From: Flavobacterium sandaracinum
GTDB taxonomy: Bacteria; Bacteroidota; Bacteroidia; Flavobacteriales; Flavobacteriaceae
Length of the DNA: 43,777 bases
Assembly (NCBI RefSeq): GCF_004349135.1
Contig: NZ_SMFN01000026.1
Coordinates: forward strand, 1-43,777
Direction of reading: 5' to 3'
How positions within the stretch are numbered: position 1 is the first letter of the stretch; the number at the start of each line of letters is the position of its first letter. A model generated the notes under the pieces. The model searched no databases and had not been told where the DNA came from. It worked only from the letters and a program-made list of their open reading frames with translations. This document shows positions 31,138-40,341 of the stretch, piece after piece. Made by a program: the position numbers and the translations under genes.

Positions 31138-31665
31138 ATGAAAACATTACATATAAAATTCGTAGCCGCTACACTTTTAGTATTATTAACTGGTGTAAAA
31201 TCATATTCTCAAATCACTAAAGCCGAAATAATGGCAACAGGATTAACTTGCTCTATGTGTTCTAATGCTATAAACAAACAGTTAAAATCCTTAACTCAAG
31301 TTGATAGTATTGGTACCGATTTAAACACCAATACCTTTACTGTTTACTTTAAGAAAAACAATACATTACAACCTAAAGTGTTGAAAAATGCGGTTGAGAA
31401 AGCTGGTTTTTTTGTAGGTTCTATGGTCTTGACCGCAAAGTTTGATACTCCAAAAATTGAAGATAATGCAACAGTAAAAATCGATGATGTTACGTATACT
31501 TTTATAGATACTAAAAACGCAGTAGCTGATACAGAAGCAAAATTCAGAGTTTTGGATAAAGGTTTTGTAACCCAAAAAGAGTATAAAAAACTAATTAAAT
31601 CATATTCAAAATATCCTGGTTATGCCACGGAAAATGAAAATGATTATTATTTAAAAGCCTTATAA
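31138..31665 (+). CDS. Secreted HMA-domain protein with long C-terminal part
   Basis: The 175-residue protein starts 1 bp after the thioredoxin stop. After a signal peptide (to KSYSQ, about 24) it has a divergent HMA domain with GLTCSMCSNAINKQL (about 34-48). Then comes a region of about 80 residues without known domain (YTFIDTKNAVADTEAKFRV; EYKKLIKSYSKYPGYATENE). The C-terminal part may be a partner-binding module. Tight spacing to both neighbours (1 and 2 bp) shows that it is co-translated with the thioredoxin and the outer-membrane protein. Confidence 0.82.
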   Translation: MKTLHIKFVAATLLVLLTGVKSYSQITKAEIMATGLTCSMCSNAINKQLKSLTQVDSIGTDLNTNTFTVYFKKNNTLQPKVLKNAVEKAGFFVGSMVLTAKFDTPKIEDNATVKIDDVTYTFIDTKNAVADTEAKFRVLDKGFVTQKEYKKLIKSYSKYPGYATENENDYYLKAL

Positions 31666-31667
31666 AA

Positions 31668-32474
31668 ATGAAATATATATCAATTGTTTTCTTATTACTT
31701 GTTTCATTCAAAATAGATGCACAGGAATTATTTGTAGTAACCGAACCCGCTAGTAATGTTCCGGCGGGTTCTATTGGGGTTCGGGTTGGTCAATCTCTTA
31801 TGAAAAATCAACTGGAAAGTGGGTCTATGTATAATTTAACGCCCGAAGTTACTTGGGGAATAAATAAAAATATCATGGTTCGTACCTCAGCTTTTCTTAG
31901 TAACCAAGAAAATGGATTGGGACTTAAAGGTGGTGGTTTTTATGCTAAATATCGTTTCTTTTCTGTAGATGATTTACAAAGTCATTTTAGGATGGCTGCC
32001 TTTGGACGATACAGTTATAATAACTCTTTTATTAATCAGGAAGCTATAGACTTAATGGGAGGAAACTCTGGTTACGAAGCTGGTCTGGTAGCTACTCAGT
32101 TAATCCATAAAGTTGCCATAAGTTCTTCTGTAAGTTACGCGCGGGCACTTAATAACAGTGATTATAGCTTTCCGGATTTTTTGGGTAACAGCGCAGTAAA
32201 TTATACGTTCTCAGTAGGGAAATTAATGTATCCAAAAAATTATACAAGTTTTAAACAAACCAACATTAATGCAATGTTGGAATTTACCGGACAAACGATA
32301 ACCGAAAACGGAAAATCATATCTGGATGTAGTTCCTTCGATTCAGTTTATCATTAACAGTCAGGCGAGAATTGACCTTGCATACAAAAAAGAATTGTATA
32401 GCTCGATGCAACGTGCCACATCTGATGGTGTTTTCTTAAAACTGGAATATACTTTTTTTAATGTGACCAAATAA
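31668..32474 (+). CDS. Predicted outer-membrane beta-barrel protein
   Basis: The 268-residue protein has a signal peptide (to IDAQE, about 19). Its amphipathic strands alternate aromatic and polar residues (GSIGVRVGQSLMKNQLESGS; NIMVRTSAFLSNQ; SHFRMAAFGRYSYNN). It ends with KLEYTFFNVTK, as in small outer-membrane barrels. It starts 2 bp after the HMA gene, so it belongs to the same operon. The function is not known. Given the neighbours, a copper-related envelope role is inferred. No relation to the CopB-like barrel of the oxidase is obvious. Confidence 0.75.
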   Translation: MKYISIVFLLLVSFKIDAQELFVVTEPASNVPAGSIGVRVGQSLMKNQLESGSMYNLTPEVTWGINKNIMVRTSAFLSNQENGLGLKGGGFYAKYRFFSVDDLQSHFRMAAFGRYSYNNSFINQEAIDLMGGNSGYEAGLVATQLIHKVAISSSVSYARALNNSDYSFPDFLGNSAVNYTFSVGKLMYPKNYTSFKQTNINAMLEFTGQTITENGKSYLDVVPSIQFIINSQARIDLAYKKELYSSMQRATSDGVFLKLEYTFFNVTK

Positions 32475-32518
32475 ATTACTTCGCCAAGATTTTAATTTAA
32501 ATCTAAAGTTCATAAAAT

Positions 32519-32553
32519 AAGTGTTTCGATGGCAAAAGACCATCGAAACACTT
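32519..32553. terminator. Strong hairpin between the barrel gene and dsbD
   Basis: A perfect 14-bp stem (AAGTGTTTCGATGG with its complement) closes a 7-base loop, 45 bp after the barrel gene. No T-run follows, so it may be an attenuating or RNA-stabilising structure rather than a classical terminator. Downstream a second small hairpin (CAGAAC...GTTCTG, 32599-32615) lies just before dsbD. Confidence 0.6.
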
Positions 32554-32629
32554 CCTATGGCTTATCGGGAAATGACACGTGTAAAATCAAATTATCACCA
32601 GAACAAATCGTTCTGATTAAACTTATAAA

Positions 32630-34600
32630 ATGAAGAAAATCTTTTATTTATTGCTCTTGGGCTTTGTTTTTGTCAAAGCCCAGGCACAGATTATAAATCC
32701 TGTGAAATGGGAACCTATAATCGAGAAGAAATCCACCTCAGAATATGTGCTTACTTTTAAAGGAAACATCGAAACAGGTTGGCATGTATATTCTCAATTT
32801 ACACCCGAAGATGGTCCGCTTCCTGCCGAATTCCTTTTTCATGATAGTAAAAACAATTATGAACTTATTGGAAAAGCAACCGAAAGTGAAACCAAACGTG
32901 AGTTTAATGAAATCTTTGGTGTCGATGAAATCTTCTTCTCAGACAAGGTTGTTTTTACTCAACTAATTAAACAAACTAATCCCGAAAAAGAAACAATACA
33001 AGTAGAGCTTTCTTACCAAGTATGCAAGGAGAACTGTATTAGCGAAACAAAATACTTTGAGTTTAATCTTAAAACGCTTGAAGCAAAAGAAATCCAAGCT
33101 GCGGATATTGTAAATGAGAAAACTACTAAAACTGATGCGAATTCCACAATAGAAAAACAACCAGAATCTAATGAATCTGATTCTAGTTTATATATGATTT
33201 TCTTTATCGCTTTCTTATCTGGTTTTGCAGCCTTGCTTACTCCTTGCGTATTTCCTATGATTCCCATGACGGTAAGTTTCTTTACAAAACAAAGTAAAAC
33301 CAAAGCCAAAGGGATCAAAAATGCGATTATTTATGGTATTTCGATTATCTTGATTTATGTATTTTTGGGAACAGTAATTACCTTAATTTTTGGTGCCGAT
33401 GCACTAAATGCATTATCTACCAATGTATGGTTTAATGTTATTTTCTTTGTGTTATTGGTTGTATTTGCATTATCGTTTTTAGGCGCTTTCGAAATTATGT
33501 TACCTAATTCCTGGGCAAATAAAGTGGACCGTCAAGCAGATAAAGGTGGAATCTTAGGAATCGTTTTCATGGCGCTGGCTCTTGCAATAGTTTCCTTTTC
33601 TTGTACCGGACCAATTATCGGAACATTATTAGTCGAAGCAGCTTCCAAAGGTGGTATAGCACCAATTGTGGGGATGTTAGGTTTTTCTTTTGCTTTAGCA
33701 TTACCCTTTATGTTATTTGCCATGTTCCCAGGTTGGTTAAATACATTACCAAAATCTGGCGGATGGTTAAATACAGTAAAAGTATTTTTAGGTTTTATAG
33801 AATTAGCTTTAGCATTTAAATTCTTGTCTAATGCCGATTTAGTATTGCAATTGCACTGGTTTGAAAGAGAAATATTTTTATCCATTTGGATTGCTATATT
33901 TGGAACTTTGGCATTCTACTTATTCGGAAAAATAACCTTGCCACATGATTCTCCTTCGTCTTCAATTTCAGTAGGAAGATTATCTGTTGGACTAGTGGTA
34001 TTGGTATTTGCAATATATCTTATTCCGGGTTTATGGGGTGCTCCATTAAAATTAATAAGTGGCTTTCCTCCACCTATGACCTATAGTGAATCTCCATACG
34101 GTGTAGGCGGCTCAAACAGAGAATCTACATCAGCAATAGTATTACCAGACGGAGCACATAAAGGACCACATGATATTATGGCTTTTACCGATTATGAAAA
34201 AGGATTGGCTTATGCCAAAAGTGTAAACAAACCTATTCTCTTGGATTTTACAGGATTTGCTTGTGTAAATTGCCGAAAAATGGAAGATTATGTTTGGTCG
34301 GATCCTCGCATTTTATCTATTTTAAATAATGAAGTAGTTCTTATTTCACTATATGTTGATGACAAAAGAGAATTGCCTATCGAGGAACAATATGTCTCTA
34401 AAGAAACTGGCAAAAAGATAAAATCAATAGGAAACAAATGGAGTGATTTCCAAATCACTCGTTATAAGGCAAACGCTCAGCCGTATTATATCATATTGGA
34501 TACAAAAGAGAAAAGTTTAAACCAACCAGTTGGATATATGCCAGACATTACTGAATATGAACAATGGCTGAAATATGGCATTAAACAGTTTCAAAAATAG
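32630..34600 (+). CDS. dsbD: Thiol:disulfide interchange protein DsbD (copper-associated)
   Basis: The 656-residue protein has a signal peptide and an N-terminal periplasmic domain with the pair VCKENC (about 128). The DsbD membrane domain has Cys in LTPCVFPMIPM and SFSCTGPIIG. The C-terminal thioredoxin domain has the active site FACVNCRKMED (about 542-552). This is the full three-part DsbD plan. It moves electrons from cytoplasmic thioredoxin to periplasmic partners, here probably the TlpA-like protein and the Cys-rich/HMA chaperones. It is 155 bp after the barrel gene with a hairpin between, so it may have its own promoter. A strong terminator follows. Confidence 0.92.
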   Translation: MKKIFYLLLLGFVFVKAQAQIINPVKWEPIIEKKSTSEYVLTFKGNIETGWHVYSQFTPEDGPLPAEFLFHDSKNNYELIGKATESETKREFNEIFGVDEIFFSDKVVFTQLIKQTNPEKETIQVELSYQVCKENCISETKYFEFNLKTLEAKEIQAADIVNEKTTKTDANSTIEKQPESNESDSSLYMIFFIAFLSGFAALLTPCVFPMIPMTVSFFTKQSKTKAKGIKNAIIYGISIILIYVFLGTVITLIFGADALNALSTNVWFNVIFFVLLVVFALSFLGAFEIMLPNSWANKVDRQADKGGILGIVFMALALAIVSFSCTGPIIGTLLVEAASKGGIAPIVGMLGFSFALALPFMLFAMFPGWLNTLPKSGGWLNTVKVFLGFIELALAFKFLSNADLVLQLHWFEREIFLSIWIAIFGTLAFYLFGKITLPHDSPSSSISVGRLSVGLVVLVFAIYLIPGLWGAPLKLISGFPPPMTYSESPYGVGGSNRESTSAIVLPDGAHKGPHDIMAFTDYEKGLAYAKSVNKPILLDFTGFACVNCRKMEDYVWSDPRILSILNNEVVLISLYVDDKRELPIEEQYVSKETGKKIKSIGNKWSDFQITRYKANAQPYYIILDTKEKSLNQPVGYMPDITEYEQWLKYGIKQFQK

Positions 34601-34638
34601 AAAAAAGCTGTCTAAAAATGATTTGGACAGCTTTTTTT
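34601..34638 (+). terminator. Rho-independent terminator after dsbD
   Basis: The stem AAAAAAGCTGTC with GACAGCTTTTTT is extended inward by three A-T pairs and one G-T pair to a loop AATGA. The T-run at 34632-34638 completes a classical terminator directly after the stop codon. Confidence 0.9.
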
Positions 34639-34700
34639 ATAACGCAATATTTTTAGGGTTAAAAATAATAACTTTTAAAATACTTTGATTTTATTGGGTA

Positions 34701-34787
34701 ATGGTTCTAGTCTCTAATGAGAAAAAATCTTGTAGTGTAGATGGTTCTTGTTGTGCAGGAGGAAAAGCACCTCCAAAAAAATCATAA
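34701..34787 (+). CDS. 28-residue Cys-rich microprotein (candidate)
   Basis: ATG 34701 opens a short frame with the sequence MVLVSNEKKSCSVDGSCC, then AGGKAPPKKS and a TAA at 34785. Three cysteines (SCSVDGSCC) resemble the CC motifs in the N-terminus of the CadA-like ATPase next door and of other metal microproteins. It lies between two terminators and has a terminator 10 bp after it, so it would form its own transcript; no clear promoter was found. The call is tentative because of the length. Confidence 0.45.
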   Translation: MVLVSNEKKSCSVDGSCCAGGKAPPKKS

Positions 34788-34796
34788 ATATTTTAA

Positions 34797-34822
34797 AGAG
34801 CGTCCCTATTAATGGACGCTTC
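34797..34822. terminator. Bidirectional terminator between the microprotein and the CadA-like gene
   Basis: The stem AGCGTCC with GGACGCT (34799-34805 and 34814-34820) is flanked by T-rich sequence on one side and AAA on the other. It can serve the plus-strand microprotein and the minus-strand ATPase gene, which ends at 34838. Confidence 0.7.
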
Positions 34823-34837
34823 TTATTAATATCAGAT

Positions 34838-36934
34838 TTAAAACTTCATTCGCTGTATTCTAACTGCATTCAAAATTGCTAATAACGCTACACCCACATC
34901 GGCAAAGACAGCTTCCCACATGGTTGCTAAACCACCCGCACCTAGAACCAAAACAACTGCTTTTACAGCGAATGCTAATCCAATGTTCTGATACACTATT
35001 TGTTTTGTTTTTTTACCAATATTTATAGCTGTAAAAATTTTTGTAGGCTGGTCATTTTGAATAACAATATCTGCAGTTTCAATAGTGGCATCGCTTCCTA
35101 AACCACCCATTGCAATTCCTGCATCGGCAAGGGCAACTACTGGCGCATCGTTAACCCCATCGCCCACAAAGGCAATTTTAAGGTTTTGCTTTTTCAATTC
35201 TTCTACTTTTTCTACTTTGTTTTCAGGTAACAAATCGCCATAGGCTTGATCGATATTTAATTCTTTTGCAACAGCATCTGCAACGGCTTGTTTATCTCCC
35301 GAAAGCATTACGGTTTTGATGTTTATTTTATGCAAACTTTCGATAGCTGTTTTTGCATCTTCTTTTATTTCGTCAGCAATTAGAAAGTATCCTGCATATT
35401 TTTGATTGATGGCAATAACTATTATTGTAAATGGTGTGTTGTCGATTTCAGCATCGTAACTGATATTGAATTTCTTCATTAATTTTACATTTCCTGCCAA
35501 TATTTCTTTTCCTTCTACATTACCTTTCAATCCGTGTCCTGCAATTTCTTCGACATCGGTAACTGTTACCTCTTTTTCTGAACCTTTGGCATATTCAATA
35601 ATAGCAGTTCCTACCGGATGTGTGGATTTGGTTTCTAATGCTGCTGTGAATTTTATTAAATCAGCTTCCGGAATATCAACGGCTACCACTTTTTGAACTT
35701 TAAAAACGCCTTTGGTCAGCGTTCCAGTTTTGTCCATAACTACTGTTTGAATAGATGCCATTATATCTAGAAAATTCGAGCCTTTTACTAAAATTCCATT
35801 TTTACTTGCTGCACCAATACCTCCAAAATATCCCAAAGGAATAGAAATTACCAGCGCACAAGGACAGGAAATAACCAAGAAAACTAAAGCTCGGTATAAC
35901 CAATCGTTGAAGATATAATTTTCTATGAATATCATTGGAACTAAACAAATACAGATTGCCAAAAACACAACTATTGGGGTGTATATTTTAGCAAATTTTC
36001 GAATAAATAGTTCGGTAGGTGCTTTTTTAGCCGTGGCATCTTGCACCATCTCAAGGATTTTTGACAACTTACTATCAGTGTAAGCCGTTGTCACTTCGAC
36101 TTGAACAACTGTATTCAGGTTAATCATTCCTGCAAGAACGGTTTCTCCTTTTTGTTTTGTATCTGGTTTGCTTTCTCCTGTTAATGCTGCTGTGTTTAAG
36201 GAAGCATTATCTGAAAGTAATTTTCCGTCGAGTGCTAATTTTTCTCCTGGGCGTAATTGGATTATTTCTCCAATGACAATTTCAGCTGCTTTTTTATCAA
36301 TAGTATTGCCCTCTTTGATAACTGTAGCGGTATCTGGTCTTTGATCCAACAATAATTTGATGTTGTTTTTTGCTCTTTGAACTGCCAGTGTTTGAAATAC
36401 TTCGCCAACGGCATAAAATAGCATTACGGCAACACCTTCGGGATATTCACCAATAGCGAATGCTCCGATTGTAGCAATACTCATTAATAGGAATTCTGAA
36501 AAGATTTCGCCTTTACGTATGCTTTCAAAAGCTTCTTTTATTACCGGAAAACCAACAGGAGCATAAGCTACTACATACCAAGAAATACGGACCCAGCCAG
36601 TGAACCAAGTTTGTGGAAAATAATTATCAAAACCAATAGCAATGAGTAATAGCACAAAACTTATAACTGCTGGCAAGAACATTTGAAACGTCGTTTGATT
36701 ACCGCCTGAATGGTCGTGTCCGTCATCATCCGAATGCTCATCGTGATTGTGCTGGTCCTTTACTATTTTTTTAGCCTTTGTATCATCGTGTTCGTTGCTA
36801 CAACAGCTTTCTTTTTTAGTTTTCTTTTTTACCTGCTTATCTGCCATTTTATTTATTTTTTCTTCTTGTGAACAGCAAGTCATTTTACCTTGAGCATCAT
36901 AAGTGTGCTTGTGTTTTGGATCTGTATTTTTCAT
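34838..36934 (-). CDS. CadA/ZntA-type heavy-metal ATPase (P1B-2)
   Basis: The 698-residue protein has no HMA domain. Its N-terminus holds Cys and His clusters instead (MTCCSQ, ESCCSNEHDD, HNHDEHSDDDGHDHSGG). The core has TGES (ALTGESKPD), the metal motif CPC in VISCPCALVISIPLG (about 360), DKTGTLTKG, STHPVG and the hinge GDGVNDAPVVALADAGIAMG. The ALVISIPLG context fits the P1B-2 subgroup exporting Zn(II), Cd(II) and Pb(II). The start 36934 keeps the first CC pair; a later ATG is possible. The 3' end is duplicated as a broken fragment at 620-958. It is the last gene behind sulfatase-like, bestrophin and mgtC genes with short gaps. Confidence 0.93.
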   Translation of the reverse strand: MKNTDPKHKHTYDAQGKMTCCSQEEKINKMADKQVKKKTKKESCCSNEHDDTKAKKIVKDQHNHDEHSDDDGHDHSGGNQTTFQMFLPAVISFVLLLIAIGFDNYFPQTWFTGWVRISWYVVAYAPVGFPVIKEAFESIRKGEIFSEFLLMSIATIGAFAIGEYPEGVAVMLFYAVGEVFQTLAVQRAKNNIKLLLDQRPDTATVIKEGNTIDKKAAEIVIGEIIQLRPGEKLALDGKLLSDNASLNTAALTGESKPDTKQKGETVLAGMINLNTVVQVEVTTAYTDSKLSKILEMVQDATAKKAPTELFIRKFAKIYTPIVVFLAICICLVPMIFIENYIFNDWLYRALVFLVISCPCALVISIPLGYFGGIGAASKNGILVKGSNFLDIMASIQTVVMDKTGTLTKGVFKVQKVVAVDIPEADLIKFTAALETKSTHPVGTAIIEYAKGSEKEVTVTDVEEIAGHGLKGNVEGKEILAGNVKLMKKFNISYDAEIDNTPFTIIVIAINQKYAGYFLIADEIKEDAKTAIESLHKINIKTVMLSGDKQAVADAVAKELNIDQAYGDLLPENKVEKVEELKKQNLKIAFVGDGVNDAPVVALADAGIAMGGLGSDATIETADIVIQNDQPTKIFTAINIGKKTKQIVYQNIGLAFAVKAVVLVLGAGGLATMWEAVFADVGVALLAILNAVRIQRMKF

Positions 36935-36970
36935 TTTTTAATCATTTTAAATTAATTAAGAATATTTTAT

Positions 36971-37438
36971 TTAATCATTTTCGTTTTCCTTACCGTGTTT
37001 TATTATCATATTTTGCTTCCATTTTATATACCATTTTTGATGGTGTAATGAAAGTAGAAAATACAATGCGCAAGCACCTATTATAGCTATAATAAACATA
37101 TCTAATCCTACCGCAACACCAACTGCTGATGTACACCATACGGTTGCTGCTGTTGTTAATCCGTGTGATGTTCCTGCAGTAGAATTGCGATAAATAATTC
37201 CAGCACCTAGAAAACCAACGCCTGTTACAATATTTGCAATTACTCTTGAAGTATCCGCTGGGTTATTTACCAAATGGGCTGTAATAGCTGTAAACAAAGT
37301 TGCGCCAATACATACGGCTGCATACGTTCTTATTCCTGCATCTTGACAGTGTTTTTCTCTATCTAAACCAATAAATCCTCCTAATAAAAAGGAGACAATC
37401 AGTTTGGAAACAATAATTAATTCTGCATTTATATCCAT
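36971..37438 (-). CDS. MgtC/SapB-family membrane protein
   Basis: The 155-residue protein has the MgtC core: a helix with LGGFIGLDREKHCQDAGIRTY, then GATLFTAI, VTGVGFLGAGII and HGLTTAATVWCTSAVGVAVGL. Two or three more helices complete the fold. MgtC proteins act in magnesium homeostasis and stress; the exact function is open. It lacks the C-terminal ACT-like extension of some family members and has a short charged tail. It lies 10 bp after the bestrophin gene and 36 bp before the CadA-like gene, suggesting one transcript. Confidence 0.9.
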   Translation of the reverse strand: MDINAELIIVSKLIVSFLLGGFIGLDREKHCQDAGIRTYAAVCIGATLFTAITAHLVNNPADTSRVIANIVTGVGFLGAGIIYRNSTAGTSHGLTTAATVWCTSAVGVAVGLDMFIIAIIGACALYFLLSLHHQKWYIKWKQNMIIKHGKENEND

Positions 37439-37448
37439 AATTTATATA

Positions 37449-38318
37449 TTACATTATATAAAACGATTTTGGCTTTTCTACAATTGGTAAATCTGTATCG
37501 CCTATCAATTCTTTAATATTTATTTCTATTGTTATTGCAAGACTTGTCATTGGAATGTCGGTTGTTACATTTTCGAACGGATCTTGTAATATAATTGCCG
37601 TTCGTTCTATGGCTATAAATATTATAGGTATCAAAGCTGTTAAAAATATTTCTACTAAAACATATTTATCATCTAACCCAAATGGTAAAAGCGTGGCAAA
37701 AACATAAATAAAAAAATGTACCAATAAGCTGTATGATTTTGGAAAAACGGTGTTTTTAATACGTTCGCATTTTCCCATAGAGTCGCACAAGCGACTTAAA
37801 GTACTGTCAATCTGTATTTGCTTGAAATCGCTAATTTCTAGTTTAGATAGTGCTTCACTATGTTGATTAATTATTGCATTTGGGATGTTGTTTTTTGATA
37901 ATTTATGTTCTTTAACATAGTCGTATACTTTTTTTGAATACGATAATTTTCGCAACGATTCTCCTAAAACATAACACCAAATTATTTGACGGTACGCAAA
38001 ATCCTGCACAATTTTAGTGTCTTTTTCTGGTAAAAATTGCTTTACTTGACGTATTAAAGTTCTTGAATCGTTTACTATTGCACCCCAAATTATTCTTGCT
38101 TCCCACCATCTTTCATAAGCTTGGGCTGTTCTAAAAGCCAGTAATAATGATAATGCAGTTCCGATTATGGCACTCATAGCAATTGGTATTTCTATTTTTG
38201 ACAGAAAACCGTACTGGTCAGCAATTCCTACTACTATAGCATAGATTAGAATGGCAGTTATGTCAAATTTTATTTGTTTCAAAAATGTGAATATTGATAT
38301 TCTTTTATTTAATAGCAT
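37449..38318 (-). CDS. Bestrophin-family ion channel
   Basis: The 289-residue protein matches bacterial bestrophins (YneE, formerly UPF0187). It has a membrane start (ITAILIYAIVVGIADQYG), the conserved block AFRTAQAYERWWEARIIWGAIVNDSRTL (about 83-110), a helical cytoplasmic part, and a second membrane pair (YSLLVHFFIYVFATLLPFGL). The C-terminal DPFENVTTDIPM is typical. These proteins form pentameric anion or cation channels. It lies between the sulfatase-like gene and mgtC on one strand, and may adjust membrane potential or ion balance. Confidence 0.9.
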   Translation of the reverse strand: MLLNKRISIFTFLKQIKFDITAILIYAIVVGIADQYGFLSKIEIPIAMSAIIGTALSLLLAFRTAQAYERWWEARIIWGAIVNDSRTLIRQVKQFLPEKDTKIVQDFAYRQIIWCYVLGESLRKLSYSKKVYDYVKEHKLSKNNIPNAIINQHSEALSKLEISDFKQIQIDSTLSRLCDSMGKCERIKNTVFPKSYSLLVHFFIYVFATLLPFGLDDKYVLVEIFLTALIPIIFIAIERTAIILQDPFENVTTDIPMTSLAITIEINIKELIGDTDLPIVEKPKSFYIM

Positions 38319-38379
38319 AAATTAATTTTTTAATTATTTAGACAAAATCCATCTAGAACAAAAACATAATCATTTATAA

Positions 38380-40341
38380 TTAATTACTTTGTTTCATCTT
38401 ACCATTTTTGAATCGTTCACTCGCAGTTTGGTAATAAGAAACAGTTAATTTTTCTAAATCAATTAAATTTTTATTTTCTATTTTTTTCATTATTTTCTTT
38501 TCTGCATCCCATATATAATTATTTACTTTTTTTCGGTCATTTATTTCTGTAAAATATTTATTCTTTAATAATCCTAATGTTCTATAATTTCCAATTAAAG
38601 CTCTTTCTTCATTAGGTTTCATTATATTAATATCTTTGCCATAAAGTTCTGTTTGATAATTCCAATTCAAATATCCAAATACTGTTGGCATTAGGTCAAT
38701 TTGCGATACAAGTTTATTGATTTTTTGTTTTTGATTATTCAAATTGTAAATCATTGCTGGAATATGATGATTTTCAATATTTATTTCCCATTTACCAGCA
38801 CTATTGGCACAATGGTCAGCAACAATTACAAAAATTGTATTTGAAAACCAAGGTTTTGTTTTCACTTTTTTGATATATTGTCCTAAAGCAAAATCAGTAT
38901 ATTTTACTGCACTTTCTCTACTTCCTTGTACCATATTTATTCTTCCATTAGGAAATGAATAGGGTTTATGGTTAGATGTTGTCATTATAAATTGAAAAAA
39001 AGGTTTGTTTTTTTTTGAATTTATATTGGCATATTTTATAGATTGAGTATAACTATCTTCATCACAAATTCCCCAAGCATTTTCAAATGTTACTTCGTTG
39101 TCTTCTATTGCAAATCGTTTTGTTTTAATATTATCAGATAGCGGATTTCCTCTGTTTCTATCTATTATATTAAACCCTTGACCGCCAAAAAAAGTGTTCA
39201 TATTATCAAAATAGCCATCGCCTCCATATATAAAACTTAAATCATAATTTTTCTTTTTTAATATCGTAGCTATTGAAAATATACTTTCATTATTTGGTCT
39301 TCTTACAATACTGTTTCCTGGTGTTGGTGGAACGCAGAGAGTGAGTGCTTCCATACCTCGAACAGTTCTTGTACCTGTAGCATACATATTAGTAAAGAAT
39401 ATGCTGTTTTTTGCTAATGCTTCATAATTAGGTGTTAGATTTTGTTGGTTTCCAAATTGTTTTAAAAAATCGGCACTAAAACTTTCAATAGCAATTAAAA
39501 CTATGTTAGGGGCTTGTTCTTTTGAGCCACTTACGTTTCTTGTAATCGCATCTTTTTCTTGATTTGTAAATTCTTGATTGTTTTGAAGCAATTCCTTTTT
39601 TACTATTTTATATGCTTCTTTGTTAGGCAATGTTTTATAAAATGTTGTATAATCTAACTCGTTTGAATGCAATGCTGAAAAAAAAGAGAAAACACCATTT
39701 TTGCTTAATTCATTTTCATAATTATTGATGCTCCATTCTGCAAGTTTATTTTTTGCAAAAAAAGCGAAAAGTAATGTTACTAGTAATAAAGGTAAAACAT
39801 TAAAAAGCCTTTCTTTAAATTTTGGTTTTTCTGTGAATGTTTCCCTAAAAACATTTTTCTTCTTATAAATGACATATATAATGAAGATTAAAGTAAATAG
39901 AACCAAAATTATTAATGGGATTGGATAGGATTGATTTATATTTTCAAAAACTTCGTAAGTATATATTAAATAATCAACAGCAATAAAGTTAAACCTTGTA
40001 TTGAATTCCTCCCAAAATGGAAATTCCGCAACAAAAGAAAAAATACTAATGAATAGTAAAATACCCATTAAAAAATAAGTAATTACCTTATCAAGTATGC
40101 CACCGACAAGTTTTGAAGGTAAAGCAAGTAGATATGAATAATAAATTGTAGAAAAAAACAAAGCTACTGATAGGTCAAAGAAAAATCCTAAACTGAAAAT
40201 TTTGATAATTGAAATAAGAGAAAAATCAATATCATCAAATGATAAAGCATAAAGGGAAATTCTTATCCCGAAAGAAATCAGAACATAAGTTGATATAAAT
40301 GAATATAGTAATGAAAATCGTTTGTTAAATATATTTTTCAT
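38380..40341 (-). CDS. LTA-synthase-like membrane sulfatase/phosphoglycerol transferase
   Basis: The 653-residue protein has five predicted membrane helices (to about residue 165) and a periplasmic alkaline-phosphatase-like domain. That domain has the first metal motif IAIESFSADF, the nucleophile block ATGTRTVRGMEAL (Thr), FVIVADHCANS and NIENHHIPAM. This is the architecture of LtaS, OpgB and related phosphoglycerol or phosphoethanolamine transferases. It needs a divalent metal (usually Mn or Zn). The substrate is probably an envelope lipid or glycan; Bacteroidota have no lipoteichoic acid. It heads the run to mgtC and the CadA-like gene. The gap before it (40342-40620) contains only small frames. 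Confidence 0.87.
   Translation of the reverse strand: MKNIFNKRFSLLYSFISTYVLISFGIRISLYALSFDDIDFSLISIIKIFSLGFFFDLSVALFFSTIYYSYLLALPSKLVGGILDKVITYFLMGILLFISIFSFVAEFPFWEEFNTRFNFIAVDYLIYTYEVFENINQSYPIPLIILVLFTLIFIIYVIYKKKNVFRETFTEKPKFKERLFNVLPLLLVTLLFAFFAKNKLAEWSINNYENELSKNGVFSFFSALHSNELDYTTFYKTLPNKEAYKIVKKELLQNNQEFTNQEKDAITRNVSGSKEQAPNIVLIAIESFSADFLKQFGNQQNLTPNYEALAKNSIFFTNMYATGTRTVRGMEALTLCVPPTPGNSIVRRPNNESIFSIATILKKKNYDLSFIYGGDGYFDNMNTFFGGQGFNIIDRNRGNPLSDNIKTKRFAIEDNEVTFENAWGICDEDSYTQSIKYANINSKKNKPFFQFIMTTSNHKPYSFPNGRINMVQGSRESAVKYTDFALGQYIKKVKTKPWFSNTIFVIVADHCANSAGKWEINIENHHIPAMIYNLNNQKQKINKLVSQIDLMPTVFGYLNWNYQTELYGKDINIMKPNEERALIGNYRTLGLLKNKYFTEINDRKKVNNYIWDAEKKIMKKIENKNLIDLEKLTVSYYQTASERFKNGKMKQSN

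Noticed and set aside
33532..33885. Minus-strand frame inside dsbD
   Set aside because: Antisense to membrane helices of DsbD; composition and lack of motifs mark it as a shadow frame.
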